A stretch of DNA of 64,000 nt, taken from NCBI GenBank assembly GCA_029204225.1, contig CM055105.1, positions 52,092,331 to 52,156,330 on the forward strand, given 5' to 3'. This DNA comes from Diphasiastrum complanatum. Its lineage: Eukaryota > Streptophyta > Lycopodiopsida > Lycopodiales > Lycopodiaceae. This document shows, in pieces, positions 34,601 through 45,890 of the stretch (position 1 is the stretch's first letter; each line of letters begins with the position of its first letter). A model generated the notes under the pieces. That model did not search any database. It was not told the DNA's origin and worked only from the letters and a program-made list of their open reading frames with translations. The position numbers and the translations under genes are program-made.

Positions 34601-35628
34601 TAAGAGTTGAAGATCTCACGTTGATTGGTCATATGTTGTGTTGCTCCAGAATCCAGAAGCCATGAATCATCCAAAAATGTGCTTTGATCCTTGACCATGA
34701 ATGCACCTTCGTCCACTTCGACCTAGGGAGATGATGAAATTGTGTTTGCTTGTTGATCAGGTTGGTTGGCTGCGTTCTTCGCTTGGAGAATTTGGCAATC
34801 CTTGATCTCATAGTTATTGTGCTTGCAATACCTGCAAAAATCTTCTTCTTCGATTGAAAATCTGATAATTGTGCTTGACTTTGAGTTTGTTTTTGATTCA
34901 TTGTAGCCTTCTTGGAGCTTTTTTGCTTATGTCACTTAGAGCCTTTGTTGACATATAGAGCCTGAGAGGAGGAAGTAGATGGAGTGTCTTGAATTCTTCT
35001 ATTATCTTCTTGCAGCAACATAGTGATAACTCTAGTAAGAGTTAAATCTGAGTGTGTTGTTATGACCATCACCCAATTCTCATATGTAGAGGGCAAGCTT
35101 GAAAGCAATGTCATAATTGCGTCTTGATCATCTATGACTGATCCAACAACGACCATCTGTTGCAAGAGATTCTTAAACTGGCTAATGTGACTCTAAAGAG
35201 AATCACTAGGAGGTGTATCCAAAAGAAGGAATGACCATGTAGGAGCTAGTAACATTTCCTTGAATAATTGTAATAAATGTAGACCCCCCTTATTTTGAAT
35301 ATGAAGACTTTCCTTCATAGATGTAACTTAGTAGTTACGTCCCTCATGTCATATAGTGAGTTCAAGATGTCCCAAACATCTCTTGATGTTTTAGTTTCAG
35401 CTACGTGTCCAATTTGTGTATCTGATACATTGAGGATAATAAGCGCGAAAGCTTTACCATCCTTCTATTTTCACTTTGAGTCGTCGTCTTCAGGTTTTAC
35501 TTCTATACTTGTAACAACATCCCATAATCATTGGCGATTAGCAAGGTCTTCATCTTAAATTTTCACAAATGATAATTGGATCCATTCAGCTTCTTTGCAA
35601 TAAGACCAGCTTTACTTTGAGAATCCAT
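31603..35628 (-). pseudogene. gag-pol: Element C Gag-Pol, decayed
   Basis: Read right to left. Gag starts at 35628 (MDSQSKAGLIAKKLNGSNY) and soon meets stops. A later gag piece is at 35165-34932 (AIMTLLSSLPSTYENWVMVI). The zinc knuckle region is near 34850 in a shifted frame. Protease keeps WLLDSGATQHMT (34716-34501). Integrase zinc domain (34303-34082) has LWHHHLGHLNY and CHNC; the catalytic core is frameshifted between about 34080 and 33640. RT (about 33150-32040) keeps the catalytic box as YMDD near 32525 and EFDMTDLDKAHFYLG. RNase H starts LSDYTDASWAADVD and stops near 31930, with only scraps of the second and third acidic motifs beyond. Similar in wording to element B. Confidence 0.8.
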
Positions 35629-35820
35629 TTGGAACTTAGTCTGTCAATTGTATCGATGATGCTAAGATGTAGTAATGCCAACAATAGGAAATCAATTCTC
35701 TGATACTGAAAGGTTAAAAAGGGCTGAAGAGTATGATTATCAATTTGATATCATGAAAGATATCAAGTATTAGAGATTTTGGTCTGATACCATATAGCTA
35801 AGATAAAAAAGTAGTGAAAT

Positions 35821-35833
35821 TGCTCTGATACCA
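35821..35833 (-). other. Primer-binding site of element C
   Basis: The minus strand reads TGGTATCAGAGCA next to the LTR start at 35834. A second copy of the phrase (GGTCTGATACCATA) lies about 40 bp inward near 35789. Confidence 0.85.
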
Positions 35834-36780
35834 TGTTGGAAAGTCATGTGTAGAAGATAGGTCTAGTTCGAAAAGAAAGAAATGAAAATAATCTGAGTAT
35901 CTAGAAATAAAACTTTTCGTGCATGGCGGAATAAACTATTTTTCTCTTTCACAATGCAAGACTATGCCTATCAATTTCAAACAAAACGATAGTGATAGAA
36001 ATACACAATAAACTATCTTATAGTAACTAGCTTTGGAATCGTCAGTACTACAGTGATTAGGTAGCCAAACAATTAAGCATTGAATTATCAAAAAAATAAC
36101 TAGTCACGAAGAACTTCAGAAAACGCATACATTCTAAGATAAAACTGAACGCAATAAAGGATAGTATTGATTCACTATGAAAACAAAACAGAAGCAAATG
36201 AGTACAATAAGTTGTGGATCAAAGTTGCGTACTCTATGCTATCTTTGAGCAGTTAAATGAAAGTCTGAATTAATGCGCAATGCTGATAAGCAGTGGCGCA
36301 ATAACAATCTCTAAAACAACTCTAAGAAGTGAGCTAGAATGCTCAAGAGTGTTCAAGCTCGTAGACTTGAGAGAGAGAGAGAGAGAGAGAGCTAACTATT
36401 CAAATGCTTGCTGATAACCTCTAATTTGATAATTTTGATAAGGAAACTGTATGAATATAAACAACTATTTATACTAAGAAATTAGATCGTCAATTGCGAT
36501 CGCCAGTTGGTTGGTGATCCGCTAGCATCCATCCGGTTCCTTGTCATTGATTGCTGATAAGCGATGAAATTGGCTGTAAACATTCTGTCTGCATAAATGC
36601 ACCAAAACTTTAGCTTTATGGAAATGAACTCAAACAACCACAAGCGACACTGTCGCAAAAAAGAGACAATGTTAAGATTTTGCGAAAAACCTGACAGTGT
36701 CTTAAAATCTCATTTAGGGTTGTCCCACACTTTGCCAAAGTCATTTCCTTAACATTTGAGGCTCTTTGGAAAAAGCGAAA
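35834..36780 (-). repeat. Element C right LTR, first part
   Basis: It starts TGTTGGAAAGTC. It includes a (GA)n run near 36370-36390. It ends at GGAAAAAGCGAAA, where element E begins; the LTR resumes at 47389-47394. Confidence 0.85.
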
Positions 36781-37034
36781 TGTGAAAGGACTGTAATTTA
36801 GGACCACAAATGAATCTACAAAATATCCACAAGAGTGATTGGATGCTTGCTTAACAATCTATCAAAAAACTAGACACAACAAATAAGAGTGATTGGATGC
36901 TTGCTTAACAATCTATCAGAAAACTAGACACAAAAAATTTGATTAGATTGGCAATTTGACAAATAACAAGCATTAACAATCAAAAGCATTGATCAACATT
37001 GAAATCCAAGCCCACATGTGTGTACTATAGGCTG
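36781..37034 (-). repeat. Element E left LTR, first part, with a 54-bp tandem duplication
   Basis: It starts TGTGAAAGGACTG. Units 36831-36884 and 36885-36938 both start AAGAGTGATTGGATGCTTGC; the right LTR of E has a single unit. It ends ...ACTATAGGCTG; the last five bases (ggctg, 37030-37034) are the target-site duplication of F. Confidence 0.85.
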
Positions 37035-37896
37035 TGTTGAAAATTGTCACTTCTCACTTGACATTGGTTCATGTAAATATTGATCAAACATTAGAATATG
37101 TTGATGATATGATTTCACACGTGTGGAGCATGTTCCCATGTGTGAAAGGATGTACTTTTCATGTTTGTATATATCCAAATTGATTTTGTATCATTCTAGT
37201 TAGTGTGAACATGAAATGACTAGTTTTTAGTCAAGTTGACTAGTCACCTACAAATTAGCTTTTCCTTGCATGTGCATGAGTAAATGCTCCCACATGGCAA
37301 GTGGATGTTCACATGTGTGTATAGAGTACTAGAAGATAAGAGTTGACCATTTTCCTTAGATCCTATTTTGTAGGGAATATTCCTATATTCTAGGAGACTA
37401 GCTTTTTGGATTTTAGTCATATTCTAGAAGGTCAACTATTGGATAAGGATCAAGGATGGATCAAATGGATAGATATGAGTGATGTGGCACTCTTCACACG
37501 TGTGAAGGCCTGCTGGACTGTACCAGACTCATGGATGTACTTGATCCATAAAAGGATCATCATTTTGCTAAGAAAATTGATGAGACTTTTGCACTCTACA
37601 CTTTTGTGAGATTTCTAGTCATTTGTCTTGTGATTTTTATGCATGATTGCTATCTAGTATCATTGTACTTGTTGTTTCAGGTGAAGGCCGTACAGTGGAC
37701 AGTACTCCACACGTGTGAAGCCTCTCTCACTAAAAAATGATGTGTTGATCCATTGCTCTTGCTTAAATCCAAGTGTAGTGAATCTAGATCAAGATCTAAT
37801 GTGTAGAACTTGATAGATTCATTGATTAAGCAACCAATAACTCTCTATGATTGTAAAGTACAATCATTATTGTCCTAAAAACTGTAAAATTTATCA
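37035..37896 (+). repeat. 5' LTR of element F
   Basis: It starts TGTTGAAAATTG and ends AAAATTTATCA. It contains CACACGTGTG three times (37116, 37495, 37708). TATA-like sequences are near 37168 (GTATATATCC) and 37546 (CATAAAAGG); I cannot say which is used. Confidence 0.97.
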
Positions 37897-37910
37897 TGGT
37901 ATCAGAGCTA
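37897..37910 (+). other. Primer-binding site of element F
   Basis: TGGTATCAGAGCTA follows the 5' LTR directly, matching the initiator tRNA-Met 3' end used by plant copia elements. About 580 bp of leader follow before the Gag-Pol ATG, including one more CACACGTGTG (38060-38069). Confidence 0.95.
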
Positions 37911-38492
37911 AGTAAGAGAGTGATCATTGAATCATAAATCTTGTAAAGATCATTGGCAAAATTTGTTTTTTGGCCAATACTAGTGAGGGCGAGTTCTTCT
38001 AGAGTGATAGCTTGTAATCATTTGGATCAAAACGACTTGGAGGCTGTGTATGTACTTTTCACACGTGTGAAACCGTACAGCAACTTTCAATTCAAGTTAC
38101 TTTGTGTTTTTTGGTCCCAAAATCACAATACTAGTTCATTTTTGGTGCTTTTTGAAGCATAGTATTGATCTAGATTCATTCTAACTAATGCCTATGACCA
38201 AATAGTGTTTTGGATCATTGAAGCATTTCTTTTTAGAGTCTAAGATCAGATCTAAGAGGCTGATTTGTTCAGATCCTTAGTTGAAGTGAAATCTCTAAGA
38301 AAAGTGTAAAGCAATTTTTTTTTGTGAGAGTGAAAGCTAGAAATTTTTGGTAAGATCTTTGAGTATCATTCAAGCTTGTGTGTTAGTTTGATAGAGACAA
38401 GCCTATAGGCATTCTAGTAAGCTTTAGGCCACTTCATAGATCTTTTAAAATTCAAAAATCTTTGTGATTTTTAAAAGAGCATTCATTCTAAA

Positions 38493-41400
38493 ATGTCATC
38501 CATGGGTGGATATTTGATGGAACCAAGTGAGAGACTCACTTCCACAAATTATTCCATTTGGAAAGTGAGAATGGAATCACTCCTAGTGATCCATGATCTA
38601 TATGACATAGTTCAAGGAGTAGAGGAAGAGCCTCAAACTCCCCAAGAACAAGCCAAATACAAGAAGAGAGCAAGATTAGCTCTACATTGCATAAAGTTAA
38701 ATGTATGCAATGACCTCTTGAAAGAGGTGTCTTCTTGTACCTCATCCAAAGAGGCTTGGGATTCATTAAAGAGCATTTATGAATCCAACAATACTTCAAG
38801 AATCCTCATGCTAAGAAATCAAGTTTTCCAAAGCATGAAAGGAAGTGGAGAGAGTGGACAAGAGTATGTTCTTAGGATCAAATCTCTTAACAAGGAGTTA
38901 AGTGCAATAGGAGAGAAGATCCAAGATCAAGAACTAGTACAAATCATTTTGAATGGTCTAAGTGATGAGTTTACCAACTTAGTCCAATCATTTGCCATTC
39001 AAGACTCTCTTCCATCCATTGAAAAGTTGCACAATGTTCTTGTGGCCGAGGAGAGTAGGCTTCTACACCTCAAGACAAGAATGGATAGCATGTCACTTAA
39101 TGGAGGAGAGGAGAAAGCTAACTTTACATCTAAAGGCAAGAAAAAGCAAAATCCATTCAAGAAAAATCAAGGCAAGGAGGCCGAGATGAAGAATGGAGGA
39201 TCTACCTCCAAAGGCAAAGTGAAGAACAAGGCAAAACTAAAGTGTTTCTTTTGTGGAAAGAAAGGACACTTTGCCTCAGAATGCTACTTGAAGAAGAATC
39301 AACAAGCCAAAGGAGATCAAGGGAACATTGCTCAAGAGGAAGAATATGAGGATGGATTCAACACATCCTTAATGGTTGCATCTACACCAACTTCAAGTCA
39401 AGACACATGGTGGATAGATAGTGGGGCTAGTTCCCACATGTCCTTTAACAAGCATTATTTTTCTACTCTTCTATCTTGTAATGACTCTAAGAAGTCAATA
39501 TACACTGCTAGTGATCAAGCATGCAAGATAGATGGCATAGGATCTATACCTCTTTGTTTAGGTACATCTAAAAGGATAGATCTAGATAATGTTTTGTATG
39601 TTCCTACCATTTCAAGAAACTTGCTTAGTGTAGGACAATTAATGGACAATGGACTAGATGTACATTTCAAGAATGGAGTTTGTTCCATCTTGAAAAATGA
39701 TAAGTGCATAGCTAGTGGCATTAAGCAAGGGAGACTTTTCAAGTTGGATGCTAATGTTGCAAGTGAAAGTGTGAACTTGGCTAGGGAGGAGCTAACTCAA
39801 GTGGAGCTTTGGCATAAGAGATTAGGCCATCCTAATCTTCAATCTATGGAGTCAATGGCAAGCAAGGAACTAGCTCTCGGCCTACCAAGAGCTTTCAAGA
39901 AGTGTGGAAAAATGTGTGAGGCATGTGGCCTTGCAAAGTCACACAAATCTTCTTACAAGAAATCTTCATCAAGATCTCTCTCTCCCTTGGATCTCATACA
40001 TTCTGATGTACATAGTTTTTCACATGCAAGTAATGGAGGTGCCTTGATGTATGTAACTTTTATAGATGATTGTACTAGATTCACATGGATTGAGTTACTA
40101 TCAAAGAAAAATCTTGTTTATGAAGCTTTCATTAAGTTCAAGTCTCTAGTAGAGAAACAACTTAGTACTTCTATCAAAGCACTAAGATGTGATAATGGAG
40201 GAGAGTACACCTCCAATAAAATGAAAGACTTTTGTGAGATCAATGGTATTAAGTTACAATACACTTGTTCCTACACCCCTCAACAAAATGGGGTGGCCGA
40301 GAGGAAAAATAGGAGTCTATGTGAGTGTGCAAAGTCCTTGAGGCTTGATGCATCACTTCCCATCTCATTTTGGGGAGAAGCCATAACATGTGCTAATTAT
40401 TTGTGTAATAGACTTCCTAGTAGTGCTATAGATGGGATCTCACCTTATCAAGCCTTGTTTGATAAGAAACCCAATGTAAAATATTTTAAGATCTTTGGAT
40501 GTACTTGTTATGTACACATTCCTTTGGAGACTAGAAGGAAAGAAGATGCTACCTCCTTCAAAGGAATCTTTGTTGGCTATGGAGAAAATAGCAAGGGATA
40601 TAGGATATATGATCCTACATCCAAGAAAGTAAAGGTAAGCAAGGATGTACTTTTTGATGAGTCACAATTTGCTAAGAGCTTGTCAAATGGATCTAACCCA
40701 TTGTGCATTGAAGATCTTGACAAATCCGAGGAGGATCTTGACAAACCCGAGGAGGATCATGACAAACCCGAGGATGGAGATTTGGATCCAAGTCAAAAGG
40801 GGCCAAGAAGATCATCAAGGAGCAAGGCCGAGCCCTCAAGGCTTACCTATGTGGACAAGGGAAAGCAAAAGGAAGGCTCTACATCTTCTACCTCTTACTC
40901 TTTTTTAGCTACATTGATTGAAGAACCATCATCTTTTGAAGAAGCATGTAAATCTAAAGTTTGGAGAGATGCAATGCAAGTAGAGTATGATGCATTAGAA
41001 GAAAATCATACTTGGAATCTTGTAAATCTTCCAAGAGGAAAGAAACCACTTGCATGTAAGTGGATTTATAGAATTAAGTACAATCAAGATGGATCTATTA
41101 GTAAATACAAAGCTAGGCTTGTTGCTAAGGGATTTCTTCAAATAAAAGGATTGGATTATGAAGAAACATTTGCACCTGTAGCTAAGCTTGTAACTATTAG
41201 ATTAATCATTTGCATTGCTACTTTGTTCAAATGGGATCTCTACCAAATGGATGTGACAAATGCCTTCTTGAATGGCTTCTTAGAAGAGGAAATCTACATG
41301 ATGCAACCCGAGGGCTTCATCAAGATTGGTGAGGAGCAAAAGGTGTGCTACTTAAGGAAGAGCCTATATGGCTTGAAGCAAGCACCTAGAGCTTGGTACT

Positions 41401-42473
41401 CTAGGTTGCATGATTTTCTCTATTCCCTTGGCTTTGTACTAAGTGCTTATGAACCTTCTTTATATTTCAAATGTAATGAAGGAAAGATCATCATTTTGGT
41501 TCTTTATGTTGATGACATCATTATGACAGGAAATGATGATGATGGCATAGGCAAAGTAAAAGTTGACTTATCTAGTGAGTTCAAGATGGTAGATCTAGGC
41601 TTCCTAAAGTTTATACTTGGGATAGAAGTGTCTAGAAGTAGCAATTGTACTTTCATAAGTCAATCTAAGTATGCTACTTCCATTCTTGAAAGATTTGGTA
41701 TGAAAGATTGTAAGGGGATTGACACCCCTATGGAGCATGTTGTGAAAGCAACTAATGAAGGTGATGAAGCATCCTTTGAGGACATCACTCTCTTTAGGAA
41801 GCTTATAGGCTCTCTAATCTATTTAACCATCACTAGACCTAACTTAAGTTTTTGTGTAAGCAAGTTGAGTCAAAGTATGCAAGCTCCTTTAATTCATCAT
41901 TGGAAAAGTGCCAAGAGAGTACTTAGATATGTTTCTAGTACTAGATTTTTTGGTATACTTTATGAAGGATCTAACTTGCACTTGAGAGCCTACTCGGATT
42001 CAGATTTTGCAGGTGACAAGATGGATAGGAAGTCCATTAGTGCATTTGCAACATTTCTTTGTGGAGGAGTGATATCTTGGCTTTCCAAAAAGCAAGATAC
42101 AATCTCACTATCTTCTTGTGAAGCCGAGTACAAGGCATTGACTTCAACAACCAAAGAGCTCTTATGGCTAAGAAGACTCTTGATGGAACTACATGTGCTA
42201 GAGGCCGAGGAGATCCCTTACATATTTTGTGACAATCAAGCTTCTCAACAAATTGCTTCAAATCCTATCTTCCATGCTAGAACAAAGCATATTGAGATAG
42301 CTCACCACTTTGTGAGGGAGAAGGTACAATCCAAGGAAGTGCAACTACATCATGTACCATCATCCGAATGCATAGCTGATATCTTAACCAAACCATTGTC
42401 CAAAGATCCATTTTTTAAGTTAAGATATGCTCTTGGAATTGTAGATAGATGTACACTAGATTTGCCAAGTTAG
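38493..42473 (+). CDS. gag-pol: Copia Gag-Pol polyprotein, intact (element F)
   Basis: One open frame of 1326 residues, within the usual copia range. Gag (about 1-300) has the UBN2-type wording TNYSIWKVRMES and a zinc knuckle C251-C264 (CFFCGKKGHFASEC). Protease has the catalytic WWIDSGASSHMS, Asp309. Integrase has the zinc pair H441 and H446, then CEAC, and the catalytic triad D505, D567 and E603 (35 residues between the last two). An acidic array of three 7-residue repeats spans 741-761. RT has Asp920 (YQMDVTNAFLNG) and YVDD at 1005-1008. RNase H has D1169 (YSDSDFAGD), E1210 (CEAEYKAL) and D1247 (FCDNQAS), and the end reads ECIADILTKPLSKDPF. The ATG at 38493 is in frame with the conserved Gag start. 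All key residues are present. It is expected to be transcribed from the LTR and cut by its own protease. I cannot place it in a named copia lineage with certainty. Confidence 0.97.
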   Translation: MSSMGGYLMEPSERLTSTNYSIWKVRMESLLVIHDLYDIVQGVEEEPQTPQEQAKYKKRARLALHCIKLNVCNDLLKEVSSCTSSKEAWDSLKSIYESNNTSRILMLRNQVFQSMKGSGESGQEYVLRIKSLNKELSAIGEKIQDQELVQIILNGLSDEFTNLVQSFAIQDSLPSIEKLHNVLVAEESRLLHLKTRMDSMSLNGGEEKANFTSKGKKKQNPFKKNQGKEAEMKNGGSTSKGKVKNKAKLKCFFCGKKGHFASECYLKKNQQAKGDQGNIAQEEEYEDGFNTSLMVASTPTSSQDTWWIDSGASSHMSFNKHYFSTLLSCNDSKKSIYTASDQACKIDGIGSIPLCLGTSKRIDLDNVLYVPTISRNLLSVGQLMDNGLDVHFKNGVCSILKNDKCIASGIKQGRLFKLDANVASESVNLAREELTQVELWHKRLGHPNLQSMESMASKELALGLPRAFKKCGKMCEACGLAKSHKSSYKKSSSRSLSPLDLIHSDVHSFSHASNGGALMYVTFIDDCTRFTWIELLSKKNLVYEAFIKFKSLVEKQLSTSIKALRCDNGGEYTSNKMKDFCEINGIKLQYTCSYTPQQNGVAERKNRSLCECAKSLRLDASLPISFWGEAITCANYLCNRLPSSAIDGISPYQALFDKKPNVKYFKIFGCTCYVHIPLETRRKEDATSFKGIFVGYGENSKGYRIYDPTSKKVKVSKDVLFDESQFAKSLSNGSNPLCIEDLDKSEEDLDKPEEDHDKPEDGDLDPSQKGPRRSSRSKAEPSRLTYVDKGKQKEGSTSSTSYSFLATLIEEPSSFEEACKSKVWRDAMQVEYDALEENHTWNLVNLPRGKKPLACKWIYRIKYNQDGSISKYKARLVAKGFLQIKGLDYEETFAPVAKLVTIRLIICIATLFKWDLYQMDVTNAFLNGFLEEEIYMMQPEGFIKIGEEQKVCYLRKSLYGLKQAPRAWYSRLHDFLYSLGFVLSAYEPSLYFKCNEGKIIILVLYVDDIIMTGNDDDGIGKVKVDLSSEFKMVDLGFLKFILGIEVSRSSNCTFISQSKYATSILERFGMKDCKGIDTPMEHVVKATNEGDEASFEDITLFRKLIGSLIYLTITRPNLSFCVSKLSQSMQAPLIHHWKSAKRVLRYVSSTRFFGILYEGSNLHLRAYSDSDFAGDKMDRKSISAFATFLCGGVISWLSKKQDTISLSSCEAEYKALTSTTKELLWLRRLLMELHVLEAEEIPYIFCDNQASQQIASNPIFHARTKHIEIAHHFVREKVQSKEVQLHHVPSSECIADILTKPLSKDPFFKLRYALGIVDRCTLDLPS

Positions 42474-42486
42474 AAGTGAGGAGGAG
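42474..42486 (+). other. Polypurine tract of element F
   Basis: AAGTGAGGAGGAG lies between the Gag-Pol stop and the 3' LTR; it would prime plus-strand DNA synthesis. Confidence 0.9.
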
Positions 42487-43348
42487 TGTTGAAAATTGTC
42501 ACTTCTCACTTGACATTGGTTCATGTAAATATTGATCAAACATTAGAATATGTTGATGATATGATTTCACACGTGTGGAGCATGTTCCCATGTGTGAAAG
42601 GATGTACTTTTCATGTTTGTATATATCCAAATTGATTTTGTATCATTCTAGTTAGTGTGAACATGAAATGACTAGTTTTTAGTCAAGTTGACTAGTCACC
42701 TACAAATTAGCTTTTCCTTGCATGTGCATGAGTAAATGCTCCCACATGGCAAGTGGATGTTCACATGTGTGTATAGAGTACTAGAAGATAAGAGTTGACC
42801 ATTTTCCTTAGATCCTATTTTGTAGGGAATATTCCTATATTCTAGGAGACTAGCTTTTTGGATTTTAGTCATATTCTAGAAGGTCAACTATTGGATAAGG
42901 ATCAAGGATGGATCAAATGGATAGATATGAGTGATGTGGCACTCTTCACACGTGTGAAGGCCTGCTGGACTGTACCAGACTCATGGATGTACTTGATCCA
43001 TAAAAGGATCATCATTTTGCTAAGAAAATTGATGAGACTTTTGCACTCTACACTTTTGTGAGATTTCTAGTCATTTGTCTTGTGATTTTTATGCATGATT
43101 GCTATCTAGTATCATTGTACTTGTTGTTTCAGGTGAAGGCCGTACAGTGGACAGTACTCCACACGTGTGAAGCCTCTCTCACTAAAAAATGATGTGTTGA
43201 TCCATTGCTCTTGCTTAAATCCAAGTGTAGTGAATCTAGATCAAGATCTAATGTGTAGAACTTGATAGATTCATTGATTAAGCAACCAATAACTCTCTAT
43301 GATTGTAAAGTACAATCATTATTGTCCTAAAAACTGTAAAATTTATCA
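42487..43348 (+). repeat. 3' LTR of element F
   Basis: 862 bp, identical to 37035-37896 on direct reading. It is followed by the ggctg duplication at 43349-43353. Confidence 0.97.
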
Positions 43349-43353
43349 GGCTG

Positions 43354-43840
43354 TAGTATGGCCTTCAATCTGAGAAACAAGTATAAATTGATTTGGTTTC
43401 ATTTGGATCACAGAAACTCAATGTACATAGTGAACTAGCTTGAGATTGCCAATGAGATCCAAAAATATTCTATCCTCTCACTATGGGAGTTTGGAGTACA
43501 TAGCAAATTCGACTTCCTTCTTGAAGTTAGGTGGGTTTCCAGCATGTAATAAGGAAGTTAACTCACTCTACTTGTCCTAAAATGAAACCCTAGCCTAGAT
43601 CCTAGAGTTAGGCTTGGTAGGTAGCTAGTTGGTCAAATTTTCACCTTAAACTTAGGTGTAGGCCCTATAAAGTAGGGATGACTACCAAATAGACATGACC
43701 AACTCTCTTGACTTGATCTAACCTACATTAGGAGTGTGTTTCCACGTGGCATCTTGGCCTTTCATGTGTGGAACCCAATTATACACAATGTTTACAAAGT
43801 TCTACATGGCTAGATTTGCCAAAATAGGCTATTTTTCACA
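43354..43840 (-). repeat. Element E left LTR, second part
   Basis: It continues the E LTR after F and ends CTATTTTTCACA. The adjoining internal end is purine-rich on the minus strand (TTTGAGGAAGAG), the polypurine tract of E. Confidence 0.9.
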
Positions 43841-44155
43841 CTCTTCCTCAAATCTAGCCCTGGAAACAATAATGTATCTATATACAATTCTAAGACCTGA
43901 TCTTAACATAAAAAATGAATCATATTCAGGTTTAGAAGATACTAAAGAGCCCCTAAAGATGATGACATGATTATCACCATATCCAAGATAGAGCTTCTTT
44001 GATCTTGATCTCCTCCAAGATGAATTGAAGAGTCTTGATTCTTCCTTGCACCTTTGCACTTGATTTCTTCCATGTTGAGTGAAGATGCATGAACTTGAAA
44101 CTTTCTCCTCCTTGATCTTGATGCTTCTCTTTGAAGGAAATCTGATATCTCCATG
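43841..44155 (-). other. 3' untranslated part of element E
   Basis: Non-coding, closely matched at 60345-60595 in the second deletion derivative. Confidence 0.6.
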
Positions 44156-44971
44156 TCATGTGAAAATCTTATCTTGGCCATCACACATCTTATCTTCAAC
44201 TTCCTTCTTGATGAAGCCCTCAAGTTGCCTCATGTAGTTCTCATAGCATACCTCGGCTTGTCTCATGTAGATCTCATAGAAAAATGGTTCATCAAGCATT
44301 GAAGTAAGAAAAGTGTTGAAAGTGAATGGTTGAGAATCCTCCCCTTGATTACCTTTGCCAAGATAAGTGAGCCTTGAAGTCTCAGCCCTTGCCTTTGTGG
44401 ATCTTCTTGGAGCACTTGATCTTTGAGGTGGATCCTCAAGATCTCCATCACTTTGTTGCTCCTCCTCAATCATTGCAAGATCATTGACACCAAGGTTGTT
44501 GATTTCACTTTCATTCACACAAGATGCTAGATGGATCCAAGCATCTCTTGTATAAACATCTAAGAATGTTTCATGCATCTTATCATCACTACTTGGTACA
44601 TGAGAAAAAGAGTGTACATTGGAATGAATGATTTTCTCTTTTTCCATAACAATTTTAGCATCCAACTTAAACAAAATACCTTGTTTAACACCATTTTCTA
44701 TGCAAATATCATTCTTCATGATGGAAAAAACTCCATGCTTGAAGTGAACATCTAAACCATCATCCATTAGTTGTCCAACACTAAGCAAGCTCTTGGTAAT
44801 TGATGGTACAAAAAGGACATTGTCTAGATCCATCCTTTTGCTAGATCCTAGACTTAATGAGATGGTACCAGTACCATCTATCTTACATTTTTGATCATTT
44901 TCTAAAGAAACAAATTTATTAGCACCATTGAAAGACTGTAAGGTTGAGAATGTGTCCTTTTGGAAAGTCAT
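44156..44971 (-). pseudogene. Element E protease fused to pol scraps, open frame across deletions
   Basis: A 271-codon open minus-strand frame. It starts after the protease active site (the preceding WWIDG-like part is at about 44985 and is broken). Order: protease end (VLFVPSITKSLLSVGQLMDD), the first integrase aspartate region with Asp changed to Asn (IIHSNVHSFSHV), DVYTRDAWIHLASC, an acidic/PRRS linker (DLEDPPQRSSAPRRSTKARA), then a short RT scrap with a duplicated YE(I/N)YMRQ motif and LEGFIKKEVEDKMC. The integrase zinc domain, the integrase core from the second aspartate, nearly all of RT and all of RNase H are deleted. The frame stays open across the junctions, as if these deletions were tolerated or selected while the element still moved. 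Confidence 0.85.
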
Positions 44972-45890
44972 TGGGAGCTAGCCCCACCATCAATCCACCA
45001 AGTCTCCTTTGAGTTGCTTTTGCTTGTTGGAGTGGATGTAGATGTCATCAAAAAAGAGATATCCTTATCTCCATACTCTTCATATGCAAGGTTCCCTTGT
45101 TTGTCCTCCTCCTCTTTTGCTCTTAGCCTCTTGTATCATTTGGATGCATAATGCCCCTTCCTTCCACAAAAGAAGCATTTTTGCTTTCACTTGTCCTTTG
45201 AGCTTGATGCATCATCCTCTTCTTTGGCCTCCTTGGGATGCTTCGTCTTTCCATTGGTCCTCTTTTTGAACTTGAATGAGAAATTGGCTTTATCATCTCC
45301 ATCCTACAAAGACAATGAACTCATTCTTGCCTTGGTGTGGAGCATCCTACACACTTCAGCCACTAATACACTGTGAAGTTTTTCTATAGTTGGCAAAGTG
45401 TCTTGGATGACAAAACTTTGGACCAAATTTGCAAAGTCATCTCCTAGACCATTAAGGACAATTTGTACAAGCTCTCCATCATGAATCTTCTCTCCAATGG
45501 AAGCCAACTCCCTATTTAGAGACTTGATTCTGAGTACATAATCTTGACATGCACCCTCCTCACTTCTCCTCACGCTTTGCAAAATCTGATTTCTAAGCAT
45601 GAGTACTCTTGAAGTGTTACTATTCGTAGATTGATTTTAAAGACTCCCAAGCCTCTTTAGCACTTTTACATGATGATACTTCCCTCAAAAGATCATTTCT
45701 TACATTTATTTTTACACAATGAAGTGCTAGCCTAGATCTCTTTTTGTATCTCACTAATTCATGTGCACCTAGAGGTTCATCTTCATCCTCAATCAAAAAC
45801 TCATAAAGGTCTTGGAGCACCAAAGGTGACTCCATCCTAACCTTCCAAATAGCATAATTTGTAGAATTCAACCTCTCACTAGCTTCTAGA
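44972..45890 (-). pseudogene. gag: Element E gag and protease start, broken
   Basis: Minus-strand gag pieces: 45871-45620 (STNYAIWKVRMESPLVLQDL) and 45600-45304 (ELVQIVLNGLGDDFANLVQS). They are separated by a frameshift near 45625. The Gag ATG is out of frame because about 10 bp are missing near 45903 compared with D. The zinc knuckle near 45165 has lost its last cysteine to a stop. It is close in sequence to element D's gag. Confidence 0.8.

Larger units (their letters stand above)
37035..43348 (+). mobile_element. Intact full-length copia element F
   Basis: A complete 6314-bp element. It is flanked by a perfect target-site duplication, ggctg at 37030-37034 and 43349-43353. The two LTRs are each 862 bp and I found no difference when reading them base by base. 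PBS at 37897-37910, polypurine tract just before 42487, and one uninterrupted 1326-codon Gag-Pol. The unoccupied form of its target site (ACTATAGGCTGTAGTATGGC) is present at 46903-46922 and 27026-27045. Identical LTRs imply very recent insertion, so it is potentially active. Confidence 0.97.

Noticed and set aside
37406-37609. 67-codon ORF, identical at 42858-43061
   Set aside because: It lies inside the two identical F LTRs and includes a CACACGTGTG site; it has no family resemblance and its identity is explained by LTR identity.
44573-45376. Plus-strand ORFs opposite element E
   Set aside because: They are antisense shadows of the gag and protease reading frames.
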